From NCBI GenBank assembly GCA_013815325.1, contig JACDGM010000002.1, positions 1 through 64,000 of the forward strand: a stretch of DNA of 64,000 bases, written 5' to 3'. Position numbers and translations under genes: made by a program. This document shows, in pieces, positions 30,838-40,688 of this stretch (its first letter is position 1; each line of letters starts with the position of its first letter). The notes under the pieces were generated by a model. The model ran no database searches. It worked only from the letters and a program-made list of their open reading frames with translations, and was not told where the DNA came from. Source of the stretch: Chthoniobacterales bacterium (GTDB taxonomy: Bacteria; Verrucomicrobiota; Verrucomicrobiia; Chthoniobacterales; UBA10450).

Positions 30838-31254
30838 ATGCGATCTGCTCGGACGCTCCTCTGTCTCATCGCACTCGGCCTTTCCTCTTGCCGCACGACA
30901 CCGGAGATGCCGGCGAATATTCCTCCGACCATTGACGGCTACAAAAAGGTTGTCGAAGACCAGCTCGGGCCCGTTTGGTATCGCGAGGTCGCGGCGAACC
31001 CGGGAACGACAACCGGAACAGTGAAATTGACCTTCGAATTACCCGCTGCGGGCGGACGGGCGCGCAATCTCAAAACCGTTTCCAACGACAGCGGAGTCGC
31101 GGACGAGAGAATTGCCCGCGCGGCGGTCGGGCGGCTGCGTGTGCCGCCCATCCCAGCGGCTATTCTCAAGGCAGCGCGCAAAGACTATCTCGCGTTCGAC
31201 GAGAGTTCACCGTTTACCCGAACCCGCCAGCTTCGCCGGCGCCCGCACCGCTGA
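30838..31254 (+). CDS. Putative lipoprotein with TonB-C-like domain
   Basis: LLCLIALGLSSCRTT lipobox; VEDQLGPVWYREVAANPGTTTGTVKLTFEL... Confidence 0.6.
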   Translation: MRSARTLLCLIALGLSSCRTTPEMPANIPPTIDGYKKVVEDQLGPVWYREVAANPGTTTGTVKLTFELPAAGGRARNLKTVSNDSGVADERIARAAVGRLRVPPIPAAILKAARKDYLAFDESSPFTRTRQLRRRPHR

Positions 31255-31256
31255 AA

Positions 31257-31281
31257 CGTTAGGCGCGACTTTGGCCTAACG
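31257..31281. terminator. Hairpin formed by inverted pair of the CGTTAGG motif
   Basis: CGTTAGGC-gcgactttg-GCCTAACG, 2 nt after stop codon of 30838-31254. Confidence 0.65.
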
Positions 31282-31316
31282 GATTGCGCGACCGGCGGGC
31301 AGTGCCAGTTTAGCGC

Positions 31317-33536
31317 ATGTTGAACCGACTCCTGCGGACCGCTCTTCTTCCATTGGTTTGCCTAACGATCGCGCCGCTGGGCCACGCCGCCGCGGAAAAG
31401 AAACGCAACATCACTGAGAAAGATCTTTTCGATTTCGTCTGGATCGGCAACCCGCAGGTTTCGCCCGATGGCGCGCGCGTTGTTTACGTCCGCGTGGTCG
31501 TGAACGAAAAGAAGGAGGGCTACGACACGTCCCTCTGGATGCTAGCGACGGCCGGTGGCGAGGCGCCGCGGCAACTCACGAACGGCCCGCACGATGGCGG
31601 CGCGCGCTGGTCGCCGGATGGGAAGCTCCTCGTTTTCACCCGCGCAGACGAGAAGGACGGGAAGCCGCAGCCACCTCAGCTTTGCCTGCTCTCGATGGCC
31701 GGCGGCGACGCTTTTGTTTTCACTGATCTGCCGAAGGGAGCGGGCGATCCGAAGTGGTCGCCGGATGGGAAATGGATCGTCTTCACCGAAAGTTCGAATC
31801 CCGAGGATCTCGCGAAACAGGCGGCGAAGAAAAAGAAGGAGAAAGCAGGAGAAAAGGCAGAGGAAGAGCACGAGAGTGACGTGCACGTTATCACGCAGGC
31901 AGTCTACCGCGAAAACGACGAAGGCTATCTCGACCCGAAACGTCCGCAGCATCTTTGGATTATCCAGGCACTGCAGAGTGCGGACGAAAAGCGCGAGCCC
32001 CGCCAGCTCACGAGCGGTCGCTTCGACGAGGGCAACGCCTTTTGGTCGAAGGACGGCGCGCAGATTTACTTCACCTCGCTGCACGTGGTCGAGCCGTATT
32101 ACGAGCTGCCCAAGACAGAGCTCTACGTCATCCCCGCGAAAGGTGGCGACGCGAAACTGTTGCTCACCATTCCGATGGACACCGGTGCACTCGCGCTCAG
32201 CCCGGACGGCAAGAGCGCGGCCTTTGTCGCCTCCGTGGACGAGCCGGTGAACTCCTATACGCAGCCCGATCTCTGGACGATCGATCTCACGCCGGGCGCG
32301 CAGGCGCGCAACCTAACGAGTGGATTTGATGACGACGCGGGCGCCGGCGTTTTCGGCGATAACGCCGCGCCGCGCGGGTTGGGCGGCAACGCGCCTGTCT
32401 GGTCAGCCGATGGCAAAACCATCATCGATATTTACGCCAAGGAAGGGCAGACACAGCTCGCCGCCTTCGACGTCGCGAACAGTGCCGTCACGGACCTGAC
32501 GCATGGCAAACAGGCGATCATTCGTTATTCCGCGGCGGCCGATGGGAAAAAAACCGTTTGCCTCGTTTCCACTCCGACGCGCATCAACGACTTGTTCTGC
32601 ATCGACCAGCCGGGAGCGGAGCCGCGCCAGCTCACGCACGTTAACGATACCCTCTTCGCCCAGCTTAACCTGACCGAGCCGGAGGAAATCTGGTACGAGA
32701 GCTTCGACGGCAAACGCGTTCAGGCCTGGGTGCAAAGGCCGCCGGGATTCGACCCGACGAAAAAATATCCACTCATTCTCAACATCCACGGCGGGCCGCA
32801 CGCCGCCTACGGCTACATCTTCGAACACGAGTTCCAGTGGATGGCAGCGAAGGGTTACGTCGTGCTTTATCCAAACCCGCGCGGAAGCACGAGCTACGGC
32901 CAGCAATTCGGGAACATCATCCAATACAAATATCCCGGCGACGATTTCAAGGACCTGATGGCGAGCGTGGATGAGGTCGTTAGGCGCGGAGGGATCGACG
33001 AGAAAAAACTGGGTGTGACGGGCGGAAGCGGCGGCGGGCTGCTGACCGATTGGGTCGTCGGTCACACCGACCGCTTCGCCGCTGCGGTGGCCCAGCGCGA
33101 CATCGCAGATTGGGCGGACTGGTGGTACACGGCGGATTTCACGCTCTTCCAGCCGAGCTGGTTCAAGACGCCGCCGTTCCTCGATACGGAAGGCGACTAC
33201 AAAGCGCGTTCGCCGATCACTTCCATCAACAACGTCAAGACGCCGCTCATGCTCGTGCTCGGCGAAGACGACACGCGCACCCCGCCGGGAGCGGGCGGCG
33301 AGCAGATGTTTCGCGCGCTCAAGTTCCGCAAAATCCCGACGGTGATGGTGAAGTTCCCTAACGAGACCCACGAGCTCTCACGCTCCGGTCAGCCTTGGCA
33401 TCGGGTCGAGCGGCTCGAGCACATCGTTGGCTGGTTCGATCACTGGCTGCTCGGCGTGGCGAAACCGGAATACGAGGTCGCCCCGAAGGATGAAGTGTCG
33501 GCGAAACCGAAACCGCCGGCGGAGAAAAGGCCTTAG
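31317..33536 (+). CDS. S9 family (prolyl oligopeptidase-type) peptidase
   Basis: WSPDGK beta-propeller repeats; GVTGGSGGGLLTDWVVGHTDRF nucleophile region; VLGEDDTRTPPGAG, NETHEL. Confidence 0.9.
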   Translation: MLNRLLRTALLPLVCLTIAPLGHAAAEKKRNITEKDLFDFVWIGNPQVSPDGARVVYVRVVVNEKKEGYDTSLWMLATAGGEAPRQLTNGPHDGGARWSPDGKLLVFTRADEKDGKPQPPQLCLLSMAGGDAFVFTDLPKGAGDPKWSPDGKWIVFTESSNPEDLAKQAAKKKKEKAGEKAEEEHESDVHVITQAVYRENDEGYLDPKRPQHLWIIQALQSADEKREPRQLTSGRFDEGNAFWSKDGAQIYFTSLHVVEPYYELPKTELYVIPAKGGDAKLLLTIPMDTGALALSPDGKSAAFVASVDEPVNSYTQPDLWTIDLTPGAQARNLTSGFDDDAGAGVFGDNAAPRGLGGNAPVWSADGKTIIDIYAKEGQTQLAAFDVANSAVTDLTHGKQAIIRYSAAADGKKTVCLVSTPTRINDLFCIDQPGAEPRQLTHVNDTLFAQLNLTEPEEIWYESFDGKRVQAWVQRPPGFDPTKKYPLILNIHGGPHAAYGYIFEHEFQWMAAKGYVVLYPNPRGSTSYGQQFGNIIQYKYPGDDFKDLMASVDEVVRRGGIDEKKLGVTGGSGGGLLTDWVVGHTDRFAAAVAQRDIADWADWWYTADFTLFQPSWFKTPPFLDTEGDYKARSPITSINNVKTPLMLVLGEDDTRTPPGAGGEQMFRALKFRKIPTVMVKFPNETHELSRSGQPWHRVERLEHIVGWFDHWLLGVAKPEYEVAPKDEVSAKPKPPAEKRP

Positions 33537-33614
33537 ACAGGATTAACAGGATGGGAAGAATCCGCTGCGCAGTTCTTCTCTCTTAATCCCAATAATCCTG
33601 TTGATCCTGTCTAA
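33533..33614. repeat. Intergenic inverted repeat
   Basis: ttagacaggattaacaggat ... aatcctgttgatcctgtctaa. Confidence 0.75.
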
Positions 33615-33664
33615 TAAACACAGCAGGCCTTGTCACGGCCGCGGCCTTTTGCGAACGTCACTCG

Positions 33665-34729
33665 ATGCGGATCCCAAAGCAGAACTACGCCGACATCGAG
33701 CGCATCATCGAATTCGATTTCGTCCGCGCGACCGAAGCCGCCGCCCTCAATGCGCTCGCCTGGCTCGGCCGCGGCGAAAAGGAAAAAGCCGACGCGGCCG
33801 CCTGCGACGCGATCCGCGGGATGTTCGACCTCATGAACATCTGCGGCGAAGTCGTCATCGGCGAGGGGATCAAAGACGACGCGCCCGGTATTTTCAAAGG
33901 CGAACAACTCGGCATGTGGCTGCCGGGCGCGCCGCAATTCGACATCGCCCTCGACCCGATCGACGGGACCACGAACATCGCCAAAGGCGCGCCGAACTCG
34001 ATCACCTGCATCGCGGCGGCGAGTCCGGAAAAAGGAGTCAACGTCGCGCTCCGCGACATCCCGTCGTTCTATATGATGAAGCTGGCTTACGGCCCAGCCG
34101 TCATTCGCAGCATGAAGGTCGCGGGGATCGAGACTTTGAAACTCGAGAGCCCGATCGAGGAGACGCTCATTACTGTGGCGAAGGCCTCTAACAAGCGCGT
34201 GCAGGACGTCGTCGTCATGATGCTTGACCGGCCGCGCCACAAAAAAATCGTCGCGGAAATACGGCGCGTTGGCGCGTCGTTGCGCATGATCAGCGATGGA
34301 GACATCGCAGCGGCGATGGCCCCGTCTTATCCGGAGAGCGGGATCGATCTTTACGTTGGCATCGGTGGTTCGCCTGAAGCCGTTCTGGCCGCGGCGGGAA
34401 TCAAGTGTCTCGGCGGCGATATGCAATGCATGATGTGGCCGCGGGATGAAAACGAGCGCACGGAGTTGATCGCCGCGGGCCATGAAGCGGATCTGGGCCG
34501 CGTCTTTTTCGTCGACGACCTCGCGAACGGAAAAAACATTATCTTCTGCGCGACTGGCATCAGCGACAGCGCGCTGTTGCGCGGAGTGAAATCACAAGGC
34601 GCGAACGCGATTACTCATTCAGTCTTGATGCGCGCGAAAAGTAAAACCGTCCGCTTCATCCGCGCTTCGCACGATTTGCAAAGCAAGACGATCCGGCTGC
34701 GCTCCGATAATCGCGAACACGGACTTTGA
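33665..34729 (+). CDS. glpX: Class II fructose-1,6-bisphosphatase
   Basis: EVVIGEGIKDDAPGIFKGEQLG; DIALDPIDGTTNIAKGAPNSI. Confidence 0.93.
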   Translation: MRIPKQNYADIERIIEFDFVRATEAAALNALAWLGRGEKEKADAAACDAIRGMFDLMNICGEVVIGEGIKDDAPGIFKGEQLGMWLPGAPQFDIALDPIDGTTNIAKGAPNSITCIAAASPEKGVNVALRDIPSFYMMKLAYGPAVIRSMKVAGIETLKLESPIEETLITVAKASNKRVQDVVVMMLDRPRHKKIVAEIRRVGASLRMISDGDIAAAMAPSYPESGIDLYVGIGGSPEAVLAAAGIKCLGGDMQCMMWPRDENERTELIAAGHEADLGRVFFVDDLANGKNIIFCATGISDSALLRGVKSQGANAITHSVLMRAKSKTVRFIRASHDLQSKTIRLRSDNREHGL

Positions 34730-34852
34730 AGAAGAATGAAGGATGAAATTAAACCTCGTTGGAGCCACTCCTTTCATGTTTCATCCTTTCTTCAAATCTC
34801 CTGCTCGACATGCGAGACGTCTCCTGTTCAAATCAGATAACCAACGCCGCTT

Positions 34853-35251
34853 ATGAGACAAATACCGAAATCTGAACTGTCGCCAGATAATGGCGCGATC
34901 ATCGACACGAAATGGAAATTGGAACCGCTGAGTTACCACTCTTGCGCCGCGGGTCCCTCCCACGAGAAACCGACGGACGGGAACCTCCACTTGCCCGAGG
35001 TTATTATCTACGACCACGTCGGCTTCAAAGGCGCCTACGCGCGGACGAACTTGAGCTTCCATTTTCTCGGGACCTTTTGGAACGATCGTATCAGCTCTTT
35101 GATCGTCGTTAGCGGCGTCTGGCGCTTTTATCGCGACGAGTACTACAAGGGCGATCACTGGGATCTTGGTCCGGGCTTTTACGAATGCTTCTTCACCGAC
35201 GCCGGCCCGGATGACGTCGTCAGTTCATTTAAGGCTATTTCGTTAACCTAA
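34853..35251 (+). CDS. Beta/gamma-crystallin domain protein
   Basis: VIIYDHVGFKGAYARTNLSFHFLGTFWNDRISSLIVVSGVWRFYRDEYYKGDHWDLGPG. Confidence 0.7.
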   Translation: MRQIPKSELSPDNGAIIDTKWKLEPLSYHSCAAGPSHEKPTDGNLHLPEVIIYDHVGFKGAYARTNLSFHFLGTFWNDRISSLIVVSGVWRFYRDEYYKGDHWDLGPGFYECFFTDAGPDDVVSSFKAISLT

Positions 35252-35497
35252 CGAACGGGCAAATCGCGATGTGCGCGGGTGTCTTCACCCGCGTCGAAGG
35301 GGCGATATGGGACCGGACGAGCGCGCGCGCGGCATTTCGATCTGGAATCACTGTTTGCCCTCGTCACCCTCGCGGGTCTCTCGTCGAGAACCGCTTCATC
35401 ATTCTACGGGAGGACGCCGTCGATGGCATATTCCTTTTATTTTGCCTCCGAATGATCCAGATGCAGAGCTCGGGGCACTCGTCTAAGTTGCCCTCCG

Positions 35498-36586
35498 ATG
35501 GTCGCGCTGGGGCAGATATCGCTGGAGCAAAAAATCCTCACGGGAGAGCGAATCTCCGCCACGGAAGCGCTCGAGATATATCGCTGGCCACTCGCCGAAC
35601 TGGGGGCGCTGGCTGATGAGCGGCGCGACCTGGCGAAGGCGAAAAGTTACGACGGCAGCGGACGCGAGATCGTCACGTACATCGTCGATCGCAACATCAA
35701 TTACACGAACGTTTGCAATGTTTATTGCAAATTCTGCGCGTTTTACCGGACGGAAAGGGATGAGGATCATTACGTCCTCACGCGCGAGCAATTTGACCAG
35801 AAGCTCGATGAGCTGACCGCCGCCGGCGGAGTGCAAATCCTCATGCAGGGCGGACATCATCCCAAGCTCGGCTTTGATTGGTACCTCGAGCTGCTCCATC
35901 ACATCCGGGAGAAATATCCGCACATCAACATCCACGGTTTCAGCCCGCCGGAGTTTCAGCATTTCGCGGAGACGTTCGCAATGCCGCTGCGCGAGGTGAT
36001 TTCCCGCTTCAAGGAGGCCGGGCTCGGATCGATCCCGGGCGGTGGCGGGGAGATCCTCGTCGATTCCGTTAGGAAACGGATCGCGCCGCTCAAGTGCAAG
36101 AGCGATCAATGGCTCGAAGTGATGCAGGTCGCGCACGAGCTGGGTTTGAAATCGAGCGCCACGATGATGTTCGGCCATGTCGAGACGGTCGAGGATCGGG
36201 TGCAGCATTTGCAGCGGCTGCGCGACCAGCAAGACGCGAGCGGCGGCTTCACCGCGTTCATCTGCTGGACGTTTCAGCCCCAGCACACAGTGTTAAGAGT
36301 CGAGCATCCAACCGGCTCTGCCGAGTATCTGCGGATGCAGGCGCTGGCGCGGATTTTTCTCGATAACATTCCCAACATCCAAAGCTCCTGGGTGACGCAA
36401 GGGCCGAAGATCGGGCAGGTCGCGCTCAAGTATGGCGCGAATGATTTCGGCTCGGTCATGATGGAAGAAAACGTCGTGAGCAGCGCGGGCACGACCTTCC
36501 AGCTCGACGCGGAGAAGATCGAAGCGCTGATTCGCGGGGCCGGTTACGAGCCGCGACGGCGCAACAACTGGTATGAGCTCATTTGA
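35498..36586 (+). CDS. mqnC: Cyclic dehypoxanthinyl futalosine synthase (radical SAM)
   Basis: INYTNVCNVYCKFCAFYR (CxxxCxxC), GGVQILMQGGHHPKLGFDWY, GGGGEILVDSVRKRI. Confidence 0.92.
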   Translation: MVALGQISLEQKILTGERISATEALEIYRWPLAELGALADERRDLAKAKSYDGSGREIVTYIVDRNINYTNVCNVYCKFCAFYRTERDEDHYVLTREQFDQKLDELTAAGGVQILMQGGHHPKLGFDWYLELLHHIREKYPHINIHGFSPPEFQHFAETFAMPLREVISRFKEAGLGSIPGGGGEILVDSVRKRIAPLKCKSDQWLEVMQVAHELGLKSSATMMFGHVETVEDRVQHLQRLRDQQDASGGFTAFICWTFQPQHTVLRVEHPTGSAEYLRMQALARIFLDNIPNIQSSWVTQGPKIGQVALKYGANDFGSVMMEENVVSSAGTTFQLDAEKIEALIRGAGYEPRRRNNWYELI

Positions 36587-36587
36587 T

Positions 36588-36646
36588 TGCCGACTGATGA
36601 TTGCTGATTGCTGATTGGAAGAGCAGCAATCAGCAATTCTTCCAAC
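36588..36646. repeat. Short intergenic repeat/palindrome
   Basis: gattgctgattgctgattggaaga-gcagcaatcagcaattcttccaa. Confidence 0.6.
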
Positions 36647-36732
36647 TCCTGCCTTGACGTTGCCGTCCGCATTACCCATCTAGTACGCGAAATTCTCCGT
36701 AACTTTCTTCCGGCTTAGCGGTCGTTTTTTCT

Positions 36733-39042
36733 ATGACAAATCTCATTTCGTTAGGCCGCCTTGCGGCTTTTTCTCTTCTGTTAAGCCTGGCCGTCGCTTT
36801 TCCGCAAGGAGCGCGGGCGCAGAGCGTGGAAGGCGCGACCATTACCGGGATCGACGTCAGCTATGTCGGGCCGCAAACGGTGAGCAAGGAGCGGGTCCTC
36901 GCGAACATGCGCACGAAAGTCGGCACTCGTTATTCCGAGACGACGGTGGAAGAGGACATCCGCGGGCTCTACGATACCGGCAAAATCCAGAACGTGCGCA
37001 TCTTTGGCGAGCCCTCGGGCGCGGGCGTGCGCGTGCAGGTGATCCTCGCGACCCGGGCGCTCATCACCGAAATCGAGATCGACGGGGCGCAGAAGCTCAG
37101 CGCCGCTGCGGTGCGCAAGCGAGTCAAATTCAAACTCCCGGGCCCCTCCGATGCGGAGAAGCTCGAGGAAGGTCGCGAGTCGATTAACGATTATTACCAA
37201 GGCAAAGGGTTTACCGACGTGAAGGTGGACCTCCAAGTCGTGAACAACGAAGAGCGCGGGACTGCGCGCGCCGTTTACACGGTCAACGAAGGCGAAAAGG
37301 GTGCGGTGCGCGCGATTCGCTTCGAGGGAAACAAGACTTTTAGCGATCGCAAACTGCGCAAGCAGATGAAGACGAAGGCGAAGACAGTGCTCGCCCTTTT
37401 CGATAAGTCGGGGCGGCTCGATCAGGCGCAGTTGCAGCAGGATCTCGACAGCATCCGTGAGTTTTACCAAAACAAGGGCTACATCGACGTCGCGATCCCG
37501 GAGGTGCGGCAGGAGCGGTCGGCGGACGGTTTGCGTCTTGTCATCGTTATCAAAGAGGGCGCGCAATATCACGTGCGCCAACTCACTTTCTCCGGCCAGG
37601 AGGTGACAGACGAGAAAAGGTTGCGCGCGATCCTGAAGATGAAGGAAGGAGCGGTTTATAGTCCCGAAGCGCTCGCCGCGGACACGAAATCGATGAACGA
37701 CGGCTATGGCGCCGGCGGTTTCGTGGATGTCGATGTTCACCCCGAAGGAACGGCGGCCGGGCCGGGGCTGGTCGACCTTCATTACACGATCACGGAGGGC
37801 GAACGCTCCTTTGTCGAGCGAGTCAATATTGTTGGCAACACGCGCACGAAGGACAAGGTGATTCGCCGTGAGGTTCTGGTCTTGCCGGGCGACGTCTATA
37901 ATACCGTCCGCGTCGATGTCTCGAAGCAGCGACTCCAAAACCTCGGTTATTTCGAGAAGGTCGACACTTTCCCAGAGCAAACCGGCATCCCAAGTCGGCG
38001 GAATCTTCTCGTGCAGGTCGAGGAAAAGCGCACCGGCTCGCTCCAGTTCGGCGCCGGCTACAGCACGATCGACAGCATCATCGGATTCGTGGAATTTTCG
38101 CAGGGCAACTTCGATTTGTTCAACTGGCCCTCCTTTACCGGTGCTGGCCAAAAATTCCGCGCCCGGGCGCAGTTCGGATCGCAGCGCCAGGATTACGAGC
38201 TCTCGCTCACCGAACCCTACTTTCTCGGTTATCGTTTCTCGTTAGGCGGGGAATTGTTCTATCACGGGGCGAGCTTTCTCAGCTCGATTTACGATGAGCG
38301 CGATTACGGTTTCTCGATCAGCACGCGCTTGCCACTGACCCCGTTTTCCTACACCAGCCTGACCTATCGGTTGGAAGAGGTGGAGATTTTCAACGTCGAC
38401 GCCACGGCTTCTCCTTTTATCCAGATCGAAGCGGGCACCCGTTTGAAGAGCGAGCTCACGCCTTCCTACGTGTACGACACGCGCGACAATGTCTTTCTCA
38501 CCCGCCGCGGCCACCGTTTCATCCTGACGCCGCACGTCGCCGGTGGTTTCCTCGGCGGCGACGTCCAGACCTACGGATTTGATTTCCAAGCCTCGCAATA
38601 CTTCTTGCTCCCGCTCGACAACATCCTTCTCCTCAACGGAGAGGTGGCGGTCATTGACAGCTGGGGCGGCAGCGGTGAGGTGCCGATTTTCGATCGTCTT
38701 TTCCTCGGCGGCTCGAACGATCTGCGCGGCTTCAACTACCGGGATGTCGGTCCGAGGGATTCCAATGGTGAGCCGCTCGGCGGCCGGTCGCTGGCGCGTT
38801 TTACGATCGAAGACACCTTTCCCATCATTCCCAAAGTGCGCGTCGCCGTCTTCTACGACACCGGTTTTGTGCATTCCGACGCGTATGATTTCGACACTGC
38901 GGGCCTCGCAGGGGATGTCGGCGTCGGCATCCGTCTCGACCTGCCGGTTGGGCCGCTGCGGCTTGACTACGGCTTCCCCATCAAAGGCAATCAGGGATCG
39001 AGCAGCGGCAAGTTCAACTTCAGCGTCGGCTATCAATTTTGA
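36733..39042 (+). CDS. bamA: Outer membrane protein assembly factor BamA
   Basis: POTRA repeats; LFLGGSNDLRGFNYRDVGP; C-terminal GKFNFSVGYQF. Confidence 0.95.
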   Translation: MTNLISLGRLAAFSLLLSLAVAFPQGARAQSVEGATITGIDVSYVGPQTVSKERVLANMRTKVGTRYSETTVEEDIRGLYDTGKIQNVRIFGEPSGAGVRVQVILATRALITEIEIDGAQKLSAAAVRKRVKFKLPGPSDAEKLEEGRESINDYYQGKGFTDVKVDLQVVNNEERGTARAVYTVNEGEKGAVRAIRFEGNKTFSDRKLRKQMKTKAKTVLALFDKSGRLDQAQLQQDLDSIREFYQNKGYIDVAIPEVRQERSADGLRLVIVIKEGAQYHVRQLTFSGQEVTDEKRLRAILKMKEGAVYSPEALAADTKSMNDGYGAGGFVDVDVHPEGTAAGPGLVDLHYTITEGERSFVERVNIVGNTRTKDKVIRREVLVLPGDVYNTVRVDVSKQRLQNLGYFEKVDTFPEQTGIPSRRNLLVQVEEKRTGSLQFGAGYSTIDSIIGFVEFSQGNFDLFNWPSFTGAGQKFRARAQFGSQRQDYELSLTEPYFLGYRFSLGGELFYHGASFLSSIYDERDYGFSISTRLPLTPFSYTSLTYRLEEVEIFNVDATASPFIQIEAGTRLKSELTPSYVYDTRDNVFLTRRGHRFILTPHVAGGFLGGDVQTYGFDFQASQYFLLPLDNILLLNGEVAVIDSWGGSGEVPIFDRLFLGGSNDLRGFNYRDVGPRDSNGEPLGGRSLARFTIEDTFPIIPKVRVAVFYDTGFVHSDAYDFDTAGLAGDVGVGIRLDLPVGPLRLDYGFPIKGNQGSSSGKFNFSVGYQF

Positions 39043-39100
39043 ACGACACCCGGCACTTGCAGTCTAACGCCTTCCCGATTACCAGTCTGACCCTACATCT

Positions 39101-39712
39101 ATGAAAACACCTACCCTCATGGCCCTTTTCGCCGCCTTTGCATTGCCCGCCGCGGCTTTTTCGCAAGGCATGAAAGTCGGCACCATCGACATGAATCGCG
39201 CGTTCAAGGAATATAACAAAACCAAGGACGCCGAGACGAAAATCAACGAAGCCAAGAACTCCGCGAAGAAGGAATACGACGATCGCGCGGACGCCTACAA
39301 AAAGGCGCTGGACGAAATCAACAAGCTCAACCAGCAACTCGAAGCGCCGGCTTTGAGCGCCGACGCGAAGACGCAAAAGGCGAAAGACCGCGATGAGAAA
39401 ATCGCCAGCATTAAGAACATGGAGCGCGAGATCAACGAGTTCCGCCAAACGCGCGAGAAGCAGTTGCAAGAGCAGGCTGTGCGGATGCGTGACGGGATCG
39501 TGAAGGAGATCACGGACGTCGTCATGACTAGGGTGCGCGCCGATAGCATGGACCTCGTTTTTGACAAATCGGGCGTGAGCTTGAACGGCGTCCCGACGGT
39601 CATGTTTGCGAAGGACAGCTTCGATTTCACAACCGACGTGATCACGCAATTGAATAAGCCAGGCGCCGCCGCCCCGAAGACCTCGGCCAGCCCAAGCAAG
39701 TCCAAGCCCTGA
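39101..39712 (+). CDS. OmpH/Skp family periplasmic chaperone
   Basis: signal peptide; KVGTIDMNRAFKEYNKTKDAETKINEAK; coiled coil; directly 3' of bamA. Confidence 0.85.
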   Translation: MKTPTLMALFAAFALPAAAFSQGMKVGTIDMNRAFKEYNKTKDAETKINEAKNSAKKEYDDRADAYKKALDEINKLNQQLEAPALSADAKTQKAKDRDEKIASIKNMEREINEFRQTREKQLQEQAVRMRDGIVKEITDVVMTRVRADSMDLVFDKSGVSLNGVPTVMFAKDSFDFTTDVITQLNKPGAAAPKTSASPSKSKP

Positions 39713-39799
39713 TCCGCATTCGTTAGGCGTATCGGTCCTATAGCGCCTATCCGCTGCCCTCCGGGTTGCAACCGGCCGGCTCGCACAGAAGGTTGCAAA

Positions 39800-40603
39800 A
39801 TGCGTGGCGTCACCTTCCTCGCGATCGGGATTGGGGTGGCTCTAGCGTGTGGCAAGGCGTCGGCCGCTTCCGACTGGGAGAAGACTGTCACCCGGACGGA
39901 GCGCGGCGTTTTCCCGAATCCCCGCCCGATGCGGGCCACCTATCAGTTCGGGTGGAACGACGTCGCCGCCGCCACCGCCGAGATCAGCTTCGGCAAAAGC
40001 GGCGGTCATCTGCAACTGATCGGCACCGGCCAGACCACTGGTGTCGTGCGCGCGCTCTGGCGATTTGACGTGCAACATCGCGCGACCGCCGACGCCGCCA
40101 CGCTGCGTCCGCTGCTCATGAATCAGGTGGATGAGTTGCGAAGCAAGACAGTGACGACCGATTTGGTCTTCAATGCCGGTGGCGTCGTCCGCACGCGCAC
40201 CGATACGAAGACAAAGAAGCCGCCGACGCCCAAGGCTTTTAACTTTCCGGGCCTGCTCGACCTGCACTCCGCGCTTCTCCTCCTTCGCAGCCAGCCGCTC
40301 ACAGACGGCACCGTGCATCGGCTCGTCGTCTATCCGGCCACCAACGGATATCTCGCCACCATTACGGTTGCGGGGCACGAGAGTGTGAAAGTCGGCGCCG
40401 GCACTTACAACGCGATAAAGCTCAATTTGCAGCTGAGCAAGATCAACAAAAAGCGCCAACTGGAGCCGCACGAGAAATTCCGCCAGGCCAGCGCCTGGAT
40501 TTCTGACGATGCCGATCGGCTCCTGCTCCGGATCGAGGCGCGCGTCTTTGTGGGCACGGTTTTTGCCGACATGCAGTCTGTGCAATTCACAAGCGAACGG
40601 TAG
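39800..40603 (+). CDS. DUF3108-like secreted protein
   Basis: MRATYQFGWNDVAAATAEISFGKSGGHLQLIGTGQTTGVVRALWRFD; RTDTKTKKPPTP. Confidence 0.7.
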   Translation: MRGVTFLAIGIGVALACGKASAASDWEKTVTRTERGVFPNPRPMRATYQFGWNDVAAATAEISFGKSGGHLQLIGTGQTTGVVRALWRFDVQHRATADAATLRPLLMNQVDELRSKTVTTDLVFNAGGVVRTRTDTKTKKPPTPKAFNFPGLLDLHSALLLLRSQPLTDGTVHRLVVYPATNGYLATITVAGHESVKVGAGTYNAIKLNLQLSKINKKRQLEPHEKFRQASAWISDDADRLLLRIEARVFVGTVFADMQSVQFTSER

Positions 40604-40688
40604 CGTGTCGCCGCAATCAAGACGGCGCGCTAACTCTCCTTGAGCGCGCGGCACGCCCGCCTCTACGTCGCCTAACGAGACAAGTTCC

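Noticed and set aside
36781-38151. 456-aa ORF antisense to bamA
   Set aside because: Overlaps a clear BamA gene fully on the opposite strand; composition typical of antisense ORFs in GC-rich DNA.
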